Source: Oncomelania hupensis
Lineage: Eukaryota; Mollusca; Gastropoda; Littorinimorpha; Pomatiopsidae
Assembly: GCA_036898135.1 (NCBI GenBank)
Contig: CM072522.1
Coordinates: 26,832,763 to 26,896,762 of the forward strand
Reading direction: 5' to 3'
Length of the DNA stretch: 64,000 bases
A model generated the notes under the pieces. That model worked only from the letters and a program-made list of their open reading frames with translations, was not told where the DNA came from and ran no database searches. The first letter of the stretch is position 1; each line of letters begins with the position of its first letter. Both the position numbers and the translations under genes were made by a program. This document shows, piece by piece, positions 44,826 through 54,114 of the stretch.

Positions 44826-47800
44826 CTATCCTGTCCCGTAACCCGAAGGTCGTAGGGGCACCACAGATGATCGTTTAACCAGCATACTCCATCTTTCTCT
44901 GTCCTCAGCAGCCCTGATGGCTTCGCTCAGTGTCAAACCAGTCCATTCTCGAATGTTGTCCTCCCACCTCTTTTTCGGTCTCCCTCTTCTTCTACCTCCT
45001 TGCACTGTGCCTTGCAGAATAGTCTTTGCAAGGCCTGATGATCTGGTGACGTGGCCATACCACCGAAGTTTCCGTTTCTTCACCACTGTTAGCAGGTCAT
45101 CGTGTTGTCCAATGGCTTGTGTGATGGTCTGTCGGACTTCGTCGTTGGTGATGTGTTGGGTATAGGAAATGCCCAGAAGTCTTCTGTAGCACCTCATCTC
45201 CATGCTTTGTATTCTTCGTTGGAGATCTGCTGTGAGGGTCCATGCTTCGCAAGCATATAGGAAGATGGAGATGACAAGGGAGCGCAGCAGTCTTACTTTG
45301 GAATGTAGACTGATGGTCCTGTCTTTCCAAATGGGCTTCAACCTTGTCAGGGCAGCAGTTGTTTGTGCGATCCTGGAGAGGACTTCCTGTCGGGACCCAT
45401 TGTCTGATACAATGGCTCCTAAATATTTGAAGCTATGCACTGTGTCGAGGGATTGGCCTTGGACTTTGATGTCCGTATTGATGCCATTGGTGTTGTTGGT
45501 CATCATTTTGGTCTTCTCTGCACTTATTTCCATTCCATAGGCTTTGGAGGTGGTGTCAAGCCTCTGTACCAGCTGTTCAAGTTCTTGTTCCTCTCCAGCC
45601 AATCCATCAATGTCATCTGCAAAACGAAGATTGGAGATTGCTCTACCCCCTATGCTGACTGTGCCTTCATGGTCTGCAAGAGCATCCGACATGATGCGCT
45701 CTAGGAAGATGTTGAAGAGTGTTGGAGAGAGTAGGCATCCTTGACGCACACCGATTGTTGTTCTGAACCACTTCCCGATGGCTCTGTTGTGGAGGACTGC
45801 ACTGGTAGCCTTGTCATACAGGCTTTTGATGACTTCAATAATTTTAGGGCTGATGTTGTACACTTTCATTGTTGCCCATAGAGCTGCATGCCAGACTCGG
45901 TCAAACGCCTTCTTGAAGTCTATGAACACATGATATAGATGTTGTTGGTGCTGTAGGTATTTCTCACAGATTATTCTGAGGTTGAAAATCTGCTCAGTGG
46001 TACTTCGCCCTGCCCTGAATCCTGCTTGTTCTTCAGCTATGATTTGTTCAGCTTGGGGTTTCAACCTGTTGAGTATTATTTTCAGGAGGACCTTGCTGGG
46101 ATGGCTGATGAGGCTGATGGTCCGGTAATTTTCACACTCCTGAAGGTTACCTTTTTTGGGAAGAGTGATGACAAGCGACTGGGTCCATGGTATAGGCCAC
46201 TCCCCACTCTGCCAGATCTTGTTACAGATAATGGTGAGGGCATCAATCATCGCTTCTCCTCCTGCTTGTAGCAGTTCCGCGGGTATGTTGTCCACTCCCG
46301 CTGACTTCCCTTTCTTTAGCGCTTGCACTGCTGCCTCAACTTCTTCCCGGAGAATTGGGAGGATTTCTTCTTCTTCTCTGTTCTCGGGACATGCTAGAAC
46401 TGATGGGTCTCCATTTGGTGTATGGTTGTAAAGGTCAGAGCAGTACTCTGTCCATCTGTCCAAGACTTCTTGTTCTTCTGTAAGGCATATGCCAGACTTG
46501 CTTTGGATAGTGGAGACTTTGGGCTGTTTGACACTTGTCAGCCGCTTCACAGTCTGGTAGGCCTTCTTGCTGTTGTTCTTGTTCAGACTGTTCTCTATTT
46601 CCTGGCATTGATCTTCTATCCAGTTCTCCTTTGCTGTGAGCATGCCTTTTCGGATGTCATTGTTGATTTTTCGGTAGACATCAGCTCCCTGTGAGGTGTT
46701 CTTTTTCTTTTTCATCTCTCTTCGTTTATCACACAGATCCAAAAGTTCAGGTGTGATCCACAGCTTCTTCTTTGGTCGGTGCTTGCCAAGGATCTCAGTG
46801 GCGACATCTGTCACAGCTGAGTTGAAGGTGGTGGTCATGGTGTTGACATCTACTTCACCAGCCCCCAAAATGAGCAGTGGTGCAAATTTCCCTCCAATTG
46901 TGGCCTGAAATAGTTCTGCCACCTCCGGGTCTTGCAGTTTGTCCAGGTCGAACTTCAGTCTAGTGCACTTTGCTGTATTTACTCTCTTCAAGTGGAGCCG
47001 GAAAGACATCATCACGAGGTCGTGGTCACTTCCGATGTCTGCTCCTGGAAAAGTACGTGTCCTGCCAATGTTGATGCTTGATCTGAAGCGTTTCTTGACC
47101 ATGATGTAGTCTATTTGGTTGTGATGCTCCCCGCCAGGACTGTGCCATGTCCATCGTCGGGAGTTTTTGTGGAGACCAAGCGTGTTTGCCAGTACCAGAT
47201 TGTTGTATCTGGCAAACTCCAAGAGTCTCAGACCCCTGTCATTTGTCTCGTTGTTGCAGTGGGGTCCACATGTGTCTCCCCAGTTGTGGTGCGCATCTTG
47301 GCCAACCTTGGCATTCCAGTCGCCTTGCACTATGACTATGTCCTTCTTCGGCACTTGGTCAAGGACCGCCTGTAGATTTTCATAAAAATCCTCCACTTCA
47401 CTGTCGTCATAGTCTGATGTTGGGGCGTAGGCCTGGATGATGGTGATGTTGAAAGGGGCTGCTCTCAGGCGGATGGTAATGAGTCTACTGGAGACTGGGC
47501 GGCAACCCATGACAGTGGCTAGAATGTTCTTGTGGACCAAGAATCCAACGCCGTGTTCGTGCCTGTCATCCCTACCGCTGAAATAGAGCTTGTGGCCTTT
47601 GTCGGTCGTTGTTTCACCTAGGCCTTTCCAGCGCAGTTCGCTGATACCTAGAACATTCCATCGATAGTGGTCCAACTCGTGGGCCAGTTCTTCTAATTTT
47701 CCTTCCGCAGTTAGGGTCCTGACATTCCAGGTTCCTATGACGATGTTGTTTCTCGTGCGGATCTTGCTAAATTGTCCATCAGTAGCATACTTAACACCTC

Positions 47801-47894
47801 CGTCCTGGTGGCCAACGGAAGGCGCGGTCCTTGTGCCGTGAGACGACCCGGGCGACGACCGATCCGGTATGGAATTAGTGGGTTGTGTCATCAT
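44826..47894 (-). CDS. RTE-S ORF2: endonuclease-reverse transcriptase
   Basis: About 1022 residues from the ATG at 47894-47892; the frame is open 13 codons further upstream, but without another ATG. Residues about 50-260 are an AP-type endonuclease (N57 in GTWNVRT, E86 in GISELRW, then QGDWNAKVG, QIDYIMV and SDHDLVM). This nicks target DNA to prime reverse transcription. The RT domain follows with ITLPKKGNLQECENYRTISL, FIDFKKAFDRVWH, GVRQGCLLSPTLF and catalytic FADD at about 758-761 (45623-45612). The C-terminus has a basic GGRRRGRPKKRW patch likely to bind RNA or DNA. The stop TAG (44828-44826) is formed by the GGATAG tail unit itself. No RNase H. The ORF is intact and could be functional. 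Confidence 0.9.
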   Translation of the reverse strand: MMTQPTNSIPDRSSPGSSHGTRTAPSVGHQDGGVKYATDGQFSKIRTRNNIVIGTWNVRTLTAEGKLEELAHELDHYRWNVLGISELRWKGLGETTTDKGHKLYFSGRDDRHEHGVGFLVHKNILATVMGCRPVSSRLITIRLRAAPFNITIIQAYAPTSDYDDSEVEDFYENLQAVLDQVPKKDIVIVQGDWNAKVGQDAHHNWGDTCGPHCNNETNDRGLRLLEFARYNNLVLANTLGLHKNSRRWTWHSPGGEHHNQIDYIMVKKRFRSSINIGRTRTFPGADIGSDHDLVMMSFRLHLKRVNTAKCTRLKFDLDKLQDPEVAELFQATIGGKFAPLLILGAGEVDVNTMTTTFNSAVTDVATEILGKHRPKKKLWITPELLDLCDKRREMKKKKNTSQGADVYRKINNDIRKGMLTAKENWIEDQCQEIENSLNKNNSKKAYQTVKRLTSVKQPKVSTIQSKSGICLTEEQEVLDRWTEYCSDLYNHTPNGDPSVLACPENREEEEILPILREEVEAAVQALKKGKSAGVDNIPAELLQAGGEAMIDALTIICNKIWQSGEWPIPWTQSLVITLPKKGNLQECENYRTISLISHPSKVLLKIILNRLKPQAEQIIAEEQAGFRAGRSTTEQIFNLRIICEKYLQHQQHLYHVFIDFKKAFDRVWHAALWATMKVYNISPKIIEVIKSLYDKATSAVLHNRAIGKWFRTTIGVRQGCLLSPTLFNIFLERIMSDALADHEGTVSIGGRAISNLRFADDIDGLAGEEQELEQLVQRLDTTSKAYGMEISAEKTKMMTNNTNGINTDIKVQGQSLDTVHSFKYLGAIVSDNGSRQEVLSRIAQTTAALTRLKPIWKDRTISLHSKVRLLRSLVISIFLYACEAWTLTADLQRRIQSMEMRCYRRLLGISYTQHITNDEVRQTITQAIGQHDDLLTVVKKRKLRWYGHVTRSSGLAKTILQGTVQGGRRRGRPKKRWEDNIREWTGLTLSEAIRAAEDRERWSMLVKRSSVVPLRPSGYGTG

Positions 47895-48094
47895 GTAGTG
47901 TGTCTTGGGCAAAAAAGACCTGGCGGTGCCCAATCCTCTCCAGGCTGTTGGCCACAGCCGAAATCCACGAATACAGTGTGGCTCGCCTTGGCCCTGAGCA
48001 CATGGTCGTTGAACCTGTAGTAACGTGAGGTTCCTCCGCCCTGGCCGGTGACTTCTGTGTAGAAGACTTTCGCCCAGTGATGCCGTGCTAACAT
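47891..48094 (-). CDS. RTE-S ORF1, short upstream ORF
   Basis: 67 codons from the ATG at 48094-48092, starting MLARHHWAKVFYTEVTG, to a TGA at 47893-47891. The stop overlaps the ORF2 start as ATGA, the arrangement used for termination-reinitiation. Short ORF1s overlapping ORF2 are known in RTE-clade elements. I recognise no domain in this one. The start codon directly follows the structured leader, with only about 3 nt between the last GGGG block and the ATG, so the leader may also control initiation. The function of the product is unknown; it may only position ribosomes. Confidence 0.6.
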   Translation of the reverse strand: MLARHHWAKVFYTEVTGQGGGTSRYYRFNDHVLRAKASHTVFVDFGCGQQPGEDWAPPGLFCPRHTT

Positions 48095-48096
48095 CA

Positions 48097-48164
48097 CCCC
48101 TGTTAGTCGCCTCTTACGACACGCCGGGAAACGTTGGGTCTATTCTATTTAATGCCCGAACCCA
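48097..48164 (-). promoter_or_regulatory. Structured 5' leader of RTE-S
   Basis: On the minus strand TGGGTT (48164-48159) can pair with GACCCA (48140-48135). Downstream TTCCC (48130-48126) faces GGGG (48100-48097), enclosing a perfect 4-bp hairpin in GTCGTAAGAGGCGAC (48120-48106), followed by CTAAC. Several RTE-clade leaders are known to carry HDV-like self-cleaving ribozymes. The C-T-A-A after the last hairpin is reminiscent of the catalytic joining segment of that fold, but I could not build the full double pseudoknot, so ribozyme activity is only a hypothesis. Confidence 0.45.
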
Positions 48165-48165
48165 C

Positions 48166-48179
<14 letters not shown>

Positions 48180-48223
<44 letters not shown>
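48180..48223 (+). repeat. (GT)n microsatellite
   Basis: About 22 GT units directly beyond the 5' end of the full-length RTE-S. Confidence 0.95.
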
Positions 48224-48225
<2 letters not shown>

Positions 48226-48738
48226 TGTGAACAAATTCATAGCTGTTTAAAGTGACCCACTTTGACCACGTCCACATACACAGTGAGTATTGGTCCACTG
48301 AAGAAAACCAATTAGGTTGCAACAAAAAACGACTTGTACGAAAGAATAGTTATATTTTAAATAAATAAACTCCGGATTTTCCGAGCATAATAACAGCAAC
48401 CTGTAGCTACCTTGCTAGTGCTAAACAATAGCATCTAGTACGTAGATAGTACAGCACATTGGTGTATCGTTAAACAGGTGAAATCACTCGCTGTCATAAC
48501 AGAAATGGAAATTTCTAACTTTAGTGATTTTGCGCAAAAAAATTCCACTATATTTATCTATTTATTTAATCGTTCTTATATACAGGATCTAACTCAATCC
48601 GCCCCAGGCTTTATGTAATATAACAATGCAAACTTTAGGCTAAACTCATTTTATTCACGTTTTACATTTAGTCAACTAATAATAATTGAAAAAATATAAA
48701 GTTCTATAGCACCGACTTTATTTCAAACAAAATGTCAT
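48224..48738. other. No gene recognised
   Basis: AT-rich. 48556-48606 has a weak match to the family-C SINE (TATTTAATCGTTCTTA and GATCTAACTCAA). Confidence 0.45.
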
Positions 48739-49332
48739 TGTCACGGACCGGGTTTAGAGTATTTTGGTCCGATGACTTTATGTATTGTAGTCTCTTCCTG
48801 TGAGTAGATATTGTTGATATTTTTTTTACTGATAGCTAAATTCTGATTGGTTGAGCTGGTCACATGACAGTTCACCAATATACATTCAAAAATATATTCA
48901 TTCTTTTCTTGACTGTACCAAGGAGTGGTTGTTTAGAACTTCTCGCAGCTGTGTTTGCAGGTATATATTGTTTATTATTGAAATGTGTATTATAAACGTA
49001 ATGGTATTTTTTAATGATTATATTCTACTTGTTATGTAATAAAATTAATAATAAATAATTTTGATCTTAGTGTGAAGGATGGAATAGGGAGGTGATGAAG
49101 ATGGTGGATCGTTGTATATTTTTTATTAACGAATTGAAGCCGGATTATTATTTGATTTGAAGTTGACACTTCAAGTTGCAGTGTATAGCATTATAATTAT
49201 TTGTTTGAATGAAATTATTGGTGTCAAGGCGTAATAATTATCTGTTATAATTAGTTTTGCAATTTGCGTATGTATGAACTGTGTTCGACACATATCAGAT
49301 TTGAATTATATTGCTGGTCTGGTCCCGTAACA
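48739..49332 (+). repeat. Possible LTR
   Basis: A 594-bp segment begins TGTCACGGACC and ends GGTCCCGTAACA: TG...CA ends with imperfect inverted repeats. It has a CCAAT-like TGATTGG near 48845 and AATAAA at about 49038. Flanking pentamers (GTCAT and GAGAA) do not match and no partner LTR is seen, so it may be the 5' LTR of a decayed element or chance. Confidence 0.3.
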
Positions 49333-49429
49333 GAGAAGAGAGAGGTATGTGTGGTAATTCAGAGAAAGTCTATGTATCAAGAAATTTAGTGGTAAACTCC
49401 TCTGTTTACAGAAGTTCCGGCTGGGGCCT

Positions 49430-49705
49430 CAAGAAGAAGAAGAAGGAACGGAAGTATCAAGAAGAAGAAGAAAAAGAAGAAGAGAGAAGAGAAGCAGACA
49501 AAGAATAAAGAGGAAGAAGAAGAAGAAGAATAAAGAAGAGGAAGCAGAAGAAGAAGAGAAAGCAGAAGAAGAAGAAGAAGAAGAAGAAGAGGAAGCAGAA
49601 GAAGAAGAAGGAACGGAAGTATCAAGAAGAAGAAGAAGAAGAAGAAGAAGAAGAAAGGAGGAAGCAGAAAGAAGGAAGAGGAAGAAGAAGCCGGAGAAGA
49701 CGACG
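49430..49705 (+). repeat. (GAA)n-rich purine tract
   Basis: GAAGAA triplets with GGAACGGAAGTATCAAGAAG recurring twice (about 49445 and 49611), then (GCA/GCG) triplets to 49800. The long Ser/Leu/Phe frames opposite are artefacts. Confidence 0.9.
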
Positions 49706-50309
49706 ACGAAGAAGATGAGAAGCGGTGGCAGCGGTAGCAGCAGAAACAGCGGTGGTGGCAGCGGTAGGAGCAGCAACCACAGCGGTGGTAGCAGCAGCCG
49801 AAGAAGAGAGAAGGCAAAGAACGGAACGGTGAAAAGAGAGAAAAAAAAGACTAAGACAGAGAAGAGATAAGGACAAGGAGAAATGAGAAGAACGAAGAAA
49901 AGTACATAGACAGAAACAGAGGATATACACAGACACATAATCGAACATTACCTCAGTGAATCTCTTTTCGTTAAATCCTCTCTGTCGACGGTGACTGGAA
50001 CGTTATGTGTAGCTGTGAGTGGTGTGTGTAATTCACGGATTAACCCTACAAAGTACGTGAGTACAGAAGCTAATTGTATTTTTCATATTCATTTGCCTGT
50101 ATTTGTGTAAACTTTGTTGATTCTTGTTTATAGTAATAGAGGGGTTTGTGACAACATAGTTTATTCTTACGAGTTAGTGAAGTGTGAGACGAGAGAACAC
50201 GCAGATTATCCACGCACGCACACACGCAATTCTTGATATAACCCCTTTTCGTTACAGTCATCAATAAAGCAATATTACTTTTAAAAAAAAATTCAATAAC
50301 TTCATTCAT
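49706..50309. other. No gene recognised
   Basis: GCA/GGT triplet-rich to 49800, then unassigned sequence. No coding region is supported. Confidence 0.45.
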
Positions 50310-50315
50310 TTTATT
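50310..50315 (-). promoter_or_regulatory. Polyadenylation signal AATAAA
   Basis: AATAAA on the minus strand, 20 bp downstream of the stop codon of the candidate terminal exon at 50335-50401, which is close enough for a short 3' UTR. Confidence 0.5.
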
Positions 50316-50334
50316 CCAAAAGTCATATTTTAAA

Positions 50335-50401
50335 CTACAGTTTCTCCCTGGCCTGTTTGGCGCCGAACTTGGTGCGCTTGGCTTGCTTCAAATCGTAGAA
50401 C
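50335..50401 (-). CDS. Candidate host terminal coding exon
   Basis: A strong acceptor (GTTTGCTGGTTTTTCCAG just upstream, 50419-50402) is followed by a phase-1 exon encoding FYDLKQAKRTKFGAKQAREK, then Leu and TAG (50337-50335), then AATAAA 20 bp later. The basic, lysine-rich C-terminus and the very short 3' UTR suggest a small, highly expressed housekeeping protein, such as a ribosomal or mitochondrial subunit, but I do not recognise the family. Upstream exons are not identifiable in the transposon-filled sequence to the right. Codon use is GC-richer at third positions than the flanks. Confidence 0.5.
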
Positions 50402-50404
50402 CTG

Positions 50405-50575
50405 GAAAAACCAGCAAACACCAACACACAGTTACTGTCAAACTCACCCAGTCAGTCATTCAGGCAGTCAGCCAGTGAGTGATAGAATGAGTCAATGAGT
50501 CAGTGAATGAATCCGTGAAATTTACTTTGTGAGTCTTGCTGAGTGAGCAAGCGAGTGAATCGGTCAATCAGTTAG
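50405..50575 (+). repeat. Degenerate AGTCAGT/AGTGAGT tract
   Basis: Loose tandem units of AGTC, AGTG and AATG tetramers in the presumed intron upstream of the terminal exon. Confidence 0.6.
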
Positions 50576-50578
50576 TAA

Positions 50579-51351
50579 AGCCCCGGTCACACAGCCCTTT
50601 ACGGCTGATTCACGGCCAAAGCGCGTCCAAAATTTGTTACCCGTGGAGTGGACGTTGTTGTTCGCGTTGATGTCGAGGTTAAGACGAGCTACGGTCGAGG
50701 TATAGACGTGGCAGGACGCGGGGATAAATCTGAACGGCATCGGACGCGGCAAAAAGTTTGTAGGTAGTGCTTTGTCAGTGATAAGCCGCTAAACACACGC
50801 TATTTCCCGTGATTCCAACGCGGTACATGCGTCCTATGACTGAACGCTAAACTTTCGCGTCTTACCGCGTCTCCCCAAGTTCTAATCACTGCCGGAACAC
50901 GGATTACCACGCGTGTGTTGCACGTCTTTACCGCGTGTTTTACCCGTGGTTGTGCGCGGGCTAAAATTTTGAGCAGTTCAAAACTTTTTGCCGCGTCCGA
51001 TGCCGTTCAGATTTCTCCCCGCGTCCTACCACGTCTATACCTCGACCGTAGCTCGTCTTAACTTCGACATCAACGCGAACAACAACGTCCACTCCACGGG
51101 TAACAAATTTTGGACGCGCTTTGGCCGTGATTCAGCCGTAAAGGGCTGTGTGACCGGGGCTTGCAGTTCAAAACGTTTTGCCGCGTCCGATGTCGTTCAG
51201 ATTTCTCCCCGCGTCCTGCCACGTCTATACCTCGACCGTAGCTCGTCTTAACCTCGACATCAACGCAAACAACAACGTCCACTCCACGGGTAACAAATTT
51301 TGGACGCGCTTTGGCCGTGAATCAGCCGTAAAGGGCTGTGTGACTGGGGCT
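50579..51351. mobile_element. MITE with about 185-bp inverted repeats and a duplicated arm
   Basis: The left arm begins AGCCCCGGTCACACAGCCCT (50579) and runs to about 50760. Its inverse is present twice on the right, at about 50977-51164 and 51165-51351. TAA on both sides (50576-50578 and 51352-51354) is the 3-bp target duplication typical of PIF/Harbinger. No transposase is encoded. The mirrored frames over the arms are shadows of the inverted repeats. Confidence 0.75.
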
Positions 51352-51502
51352 TAAGTCAGCGAGTATTGGAGGAAAAAACTTCTTCTTCTTCTTCTTCTTC
51401 TTCCAAAATAAAATATCTTCGTCAAAGCACGCTAGTTAATAGATTTACTTTTCTTAAAAGTAAAGACTAGCGAAACGGACAAGCAGACAGCTAAACAACC
51501 AA

Positions 51503-51984
51503 CCTATCCTATCCCGTAACTCGAAGGTAGTAGGGGCACCACAGATGATCGTTTAATCAGCGTCCTCCATCTTTATCTGTCCTCAGCAACCCTCATGGCT
51601 TCGCTCAGTGTCAAGCCAGTCTATTCTCGAAAGTGTCCTCCCCCCTCATTTTCGGTCTCCCTCTCCTTCTGCCTCTTTGCACCGTGCCTTGCAGGATGGT
51701 CTTTGCAAGGCCTGATGCTCAGGTGACGTGGCCATACCATTGAAGTTTCCGTTTCTTCACCACTGTGAGCATGTCATTGTGTTGTCCAATGGCTTGTGTG
51801 ATGGTCTGTCGGACTTCATCTTTGTTGATGTGTTGGGTATAGGAAATGTCCAGATGTCTTCCGTAGCACCTCATCTCCATGCTTTGTATTCTTCGTTGTA
51901 GATCTGCTGTGAGGGTCCATGTTTCTCAAGCGTATAGGAAGATGGAGATGACAAGGGAGCGCAGCAGCCTTACCTTGGAATGTG
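51503..51984 (-). pseudogene. RTE-S LINE copy 10, 3' piece
   Basis: Starts with two GGATA units and covers the end of ORF2 (VRGD... to RLLRSLVISIFLYA region). Small deletions, for example near 51630 (CGAAAGTGTCC), break the frame. It stops at GGAATGTG (51984), where an inverted-repeat element begins; the copy resumes at 54353. Confidence 0.85.
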
Positions 51985-52591
51985 CATACCTGTCAAGGGG
52001 TTTTCGGGTTGTGGTGTAGCAATTTAACAGAAAATCCATAGCAAATGGAGGTTTGGTGTAGCACTAATGTGAATCACGCGCTTCGCAACAAAACTGGAAA
52101 CTTCTGCATCCAATATAAACACACACATCCAATGTGTTAACAAATTTATTGTAAAATCTTGTTAATGCACAACACTTTAGCTATTACCATTATCATTATC
52201 ATTATAAACATTTTCATGTACGTTTTTCAAAATAAAAGTGAAAATGCAAAAAAAAATAAAAAAATAAAATAAAACATACAGACAGAAAATAAGCTAGGCA
52301 ATCATAAAAAAACACAAAAAAAACAACAAGGGAGACAATCACTGACACAGAAAAAGCAGATGAACTTTTTTCCCCCAAACAAATTTGCTTATTAACCAAA
52401 CATGGTTTACAATGCCCAGAAAAGAACTATTAGCATTGCACAAAAGCTTATACCAATTAATTTAATAAAAATATAACTAAATGGCAGCTGATATAATATG
52501 AAAGTAATCAAAGAGAAATATAATGTTAATGACATGAAACGTCTGTCTTTCCCTCACAAAGACTGATCGTAGACTGAAGTTCTGAACGAAC

Positions 52592-52864
52592 GGGCTATCT
52601 TAGATACTAGCTACCCCATTACGGAAGTGACGTTGCGTATGTAAGACTAAATTTTCGCGGAAAACCCCTTGGAAAACCCCTTGGATACACAAAAATCAAG
52701 GGTTAGGGTGGTTACAAGCGAGAAACAAGGCGGAAAAGCGGCCATGTTGATGGTACTAAGCAAAGCAAAGTTCACGTGGAGGTGAAAACTTATATTTTTA
52801 GATACGCAACGTCAGTCACTTCCGTAATGCGATGGCTAGTATCGGCTAGTATCTAAGAGAGCCC
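52592..52864. mobile_element. Mutator-like MITE
   Basis: 273 bp with imperfect inverted ends of about 60 bp: GGGCTATCTTAGATACTAGC at the left and the complement of GGGCTCTCTTAGATACTAGC at the right, each followed by a CATTACGGAAGTGACG-like block. Perfect 10-bp direct repeats CTGAACGAAC flank it (52582-52591 and 52865-52874). A 9- to 10-bp duplication and GGG ends fit Mutator-like elements. No coding capacity. Confidence 0.75.
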
Positions 52865-52927
52865 CTGAACGAACACGTGTTGCGGAAGTGCGGTGCTTTT
52901 ACTAAGTGTCTTTAAACCGGACTCGAC

Positions 52928-53014
52928 CGGAACGCGAACTTGTTTTTTCCAACCTAGTTCCAGTCATTCGCCAAAAAAGGCAATTCCCGAAGTCGAACGA
53001 AGCTCTCCGAGTCG
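52928..53014 (+). repeat. Internal inverted arm (pairs with 54115-54203)
   Basis: AACTTGTTTTTTCCAACCTA, then GTTCCAGTCATTCGCC and GAAGTCGAACGAAGCTCTCC, occur here in plus orientation and in reverse at 54115-54203 with a few changes. The intervening 1.1 kb is AT-rich with a (TAC)n run at 53506-53546 and a 3' fragment of family T. Confidence 0.7.
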
Positions 53015-53497
53015 AGCGAAGCTATCCGTTGTTTTACGAACGAATGAAACCACAGGCTGTGGAAAGTCTCGTCTTTCGTAGGCCTCGATTACATCCGTGC
53101 ATAAAAATAGCCGCTGTTGCTTCTAAATCTAATTTTGTTTCAATCTGCACAGCTTCAAGCTGTAAATAAAGTCGAGATTCGCATTTTGAAGCAGTTAGTA
53201 TTATTATTAATTTATGATGATTAATATACTGACACACTTAGTAATAAAGAGTAAAAATAATACATGACACATATGCACACATACAACGATATTTCACATC
53301 TATATCAACAATAAAACCATGACAAAAGTTCTAAGCGCTATGGATATGTTGATGTCCCTTCAGCACAACAAGGCAAAGCAAGTTTATAATGGTCCAAAAA
53401 AACAGTGACATTTTTATTGCAAGCACCAAAAGCAATTATTTATTTAACTATAGTATAGCAATATTAATCTTTTTAACTGATACAGTAAATTTGTTAT

Positions 53498-53505
<8 letters not shown>

Positions 53506-53546
<41 letters not shown>
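53506..53546 (+). repeat. (TAC)n microsatellite
   Basis: About 13 TAC/ACT triplets. Confidence 0.9.
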
Positions 53547-53547
<1 letters not shown>

Positions 53548-53618
53548 GCGAAGTTGTGGTTTTGATTTTGTTGTCCTGATTCGGCTCTTTGTAATCCGCT
53601 GGATCATGTAAGCAATGA
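53547..53618 (+). repeat. Family T 3' fragment
   Basis: GCGAAGTTGTGGTTTTGATT, then GTCCTGATTCGGCTC and CCGCTGGATCATGTAAGCAAT: a diverged 3' end of the TATA family, closest to copy C because it keeps the GCGAAGTTGTGG block. Confidence 0.55.
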
Positions 53619-54114
53619 ATAACTAACTATTAATTTAACTTTGATCTCGAGTTAAGAAGAAAAAAAAAGATTTCGCTTAGCCTACTCGTCCTATTCGAAT
53701 ATTATAAAGTTTATGCCTAAATATTATTAATTAGAATATATATAGGTTTTAACATTTATTTACGTATAAAACAAACAATACAGGTCTAATAATTATATTC
53801 AGCTATTGAGCTTCTTCACTGCGCGGAGACTGACTTATAATATATAATGTAGATTAAGCCTATGTATACTGTATAACAGTGTCTACTTGGTTCTAGGCAG
53901 GAAATATGGAATGCAATTATTAGCCTACTGCTGAGAACTAACAAAATGCAAATCAAGGAACGCAACTATTAAATATGGTCGATAATAATTATGCTCATCT
54001 TAACAAGTATACCGTTGCGAAATGTTAATCTGTGTAAATCGAAGAGAATTAGAAGCAACAGCGATCATTTTTAATGGTTAACTAGTCGTAGTCATGCAAG
54101 CATCATTTCGCAAC

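Larger units (their letters stand above)
44817..48164 (-). mobile_element. Full-length RTE-S LINE (RTE clade)
   Basis: A 3.35-kb minus-strand non-LTR retrotransposon, the only complete member of the family here. It reads: a 70-nt structured leader (48164-48095), a 67-codon ORF1 (48094-47891), ORF2 (47894-44826) and a (GGATA)n tail (about 44830-44817) directly after the coding sequence, with almost no 3' UTR. Compactness, short ORF1, absence of RNase H and a microsatellite-like tail fit the RTE clade, as does the endonuclease sequence (GTWNVRTL, GISELRW, GDWNAKVG, QIDYIMV). Both ORFs are free of stops. The possible 16-bp flanking duplication lies in microsatellite and is weak evidence. Confidence 0.9.

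Noticed and set aside
48739..49332. Definite LTR
   Set aside because: Ends look right but flanking pentamers differ and no partner is seen; kept only as a low-confidence repeat.
49386..49948. Leu/Ser/Phe-rich membrane-like frames on the minus strand
   Set aside because: Complement of a GAA-rich purine tract.
50978..51282. Mirrored frames over the inverted-repeat arms
   Set aside because: The two strands of one inverted repeat translated; the near-identical peptides come from the MITE arms at 50564-50752 and 50988-51251.
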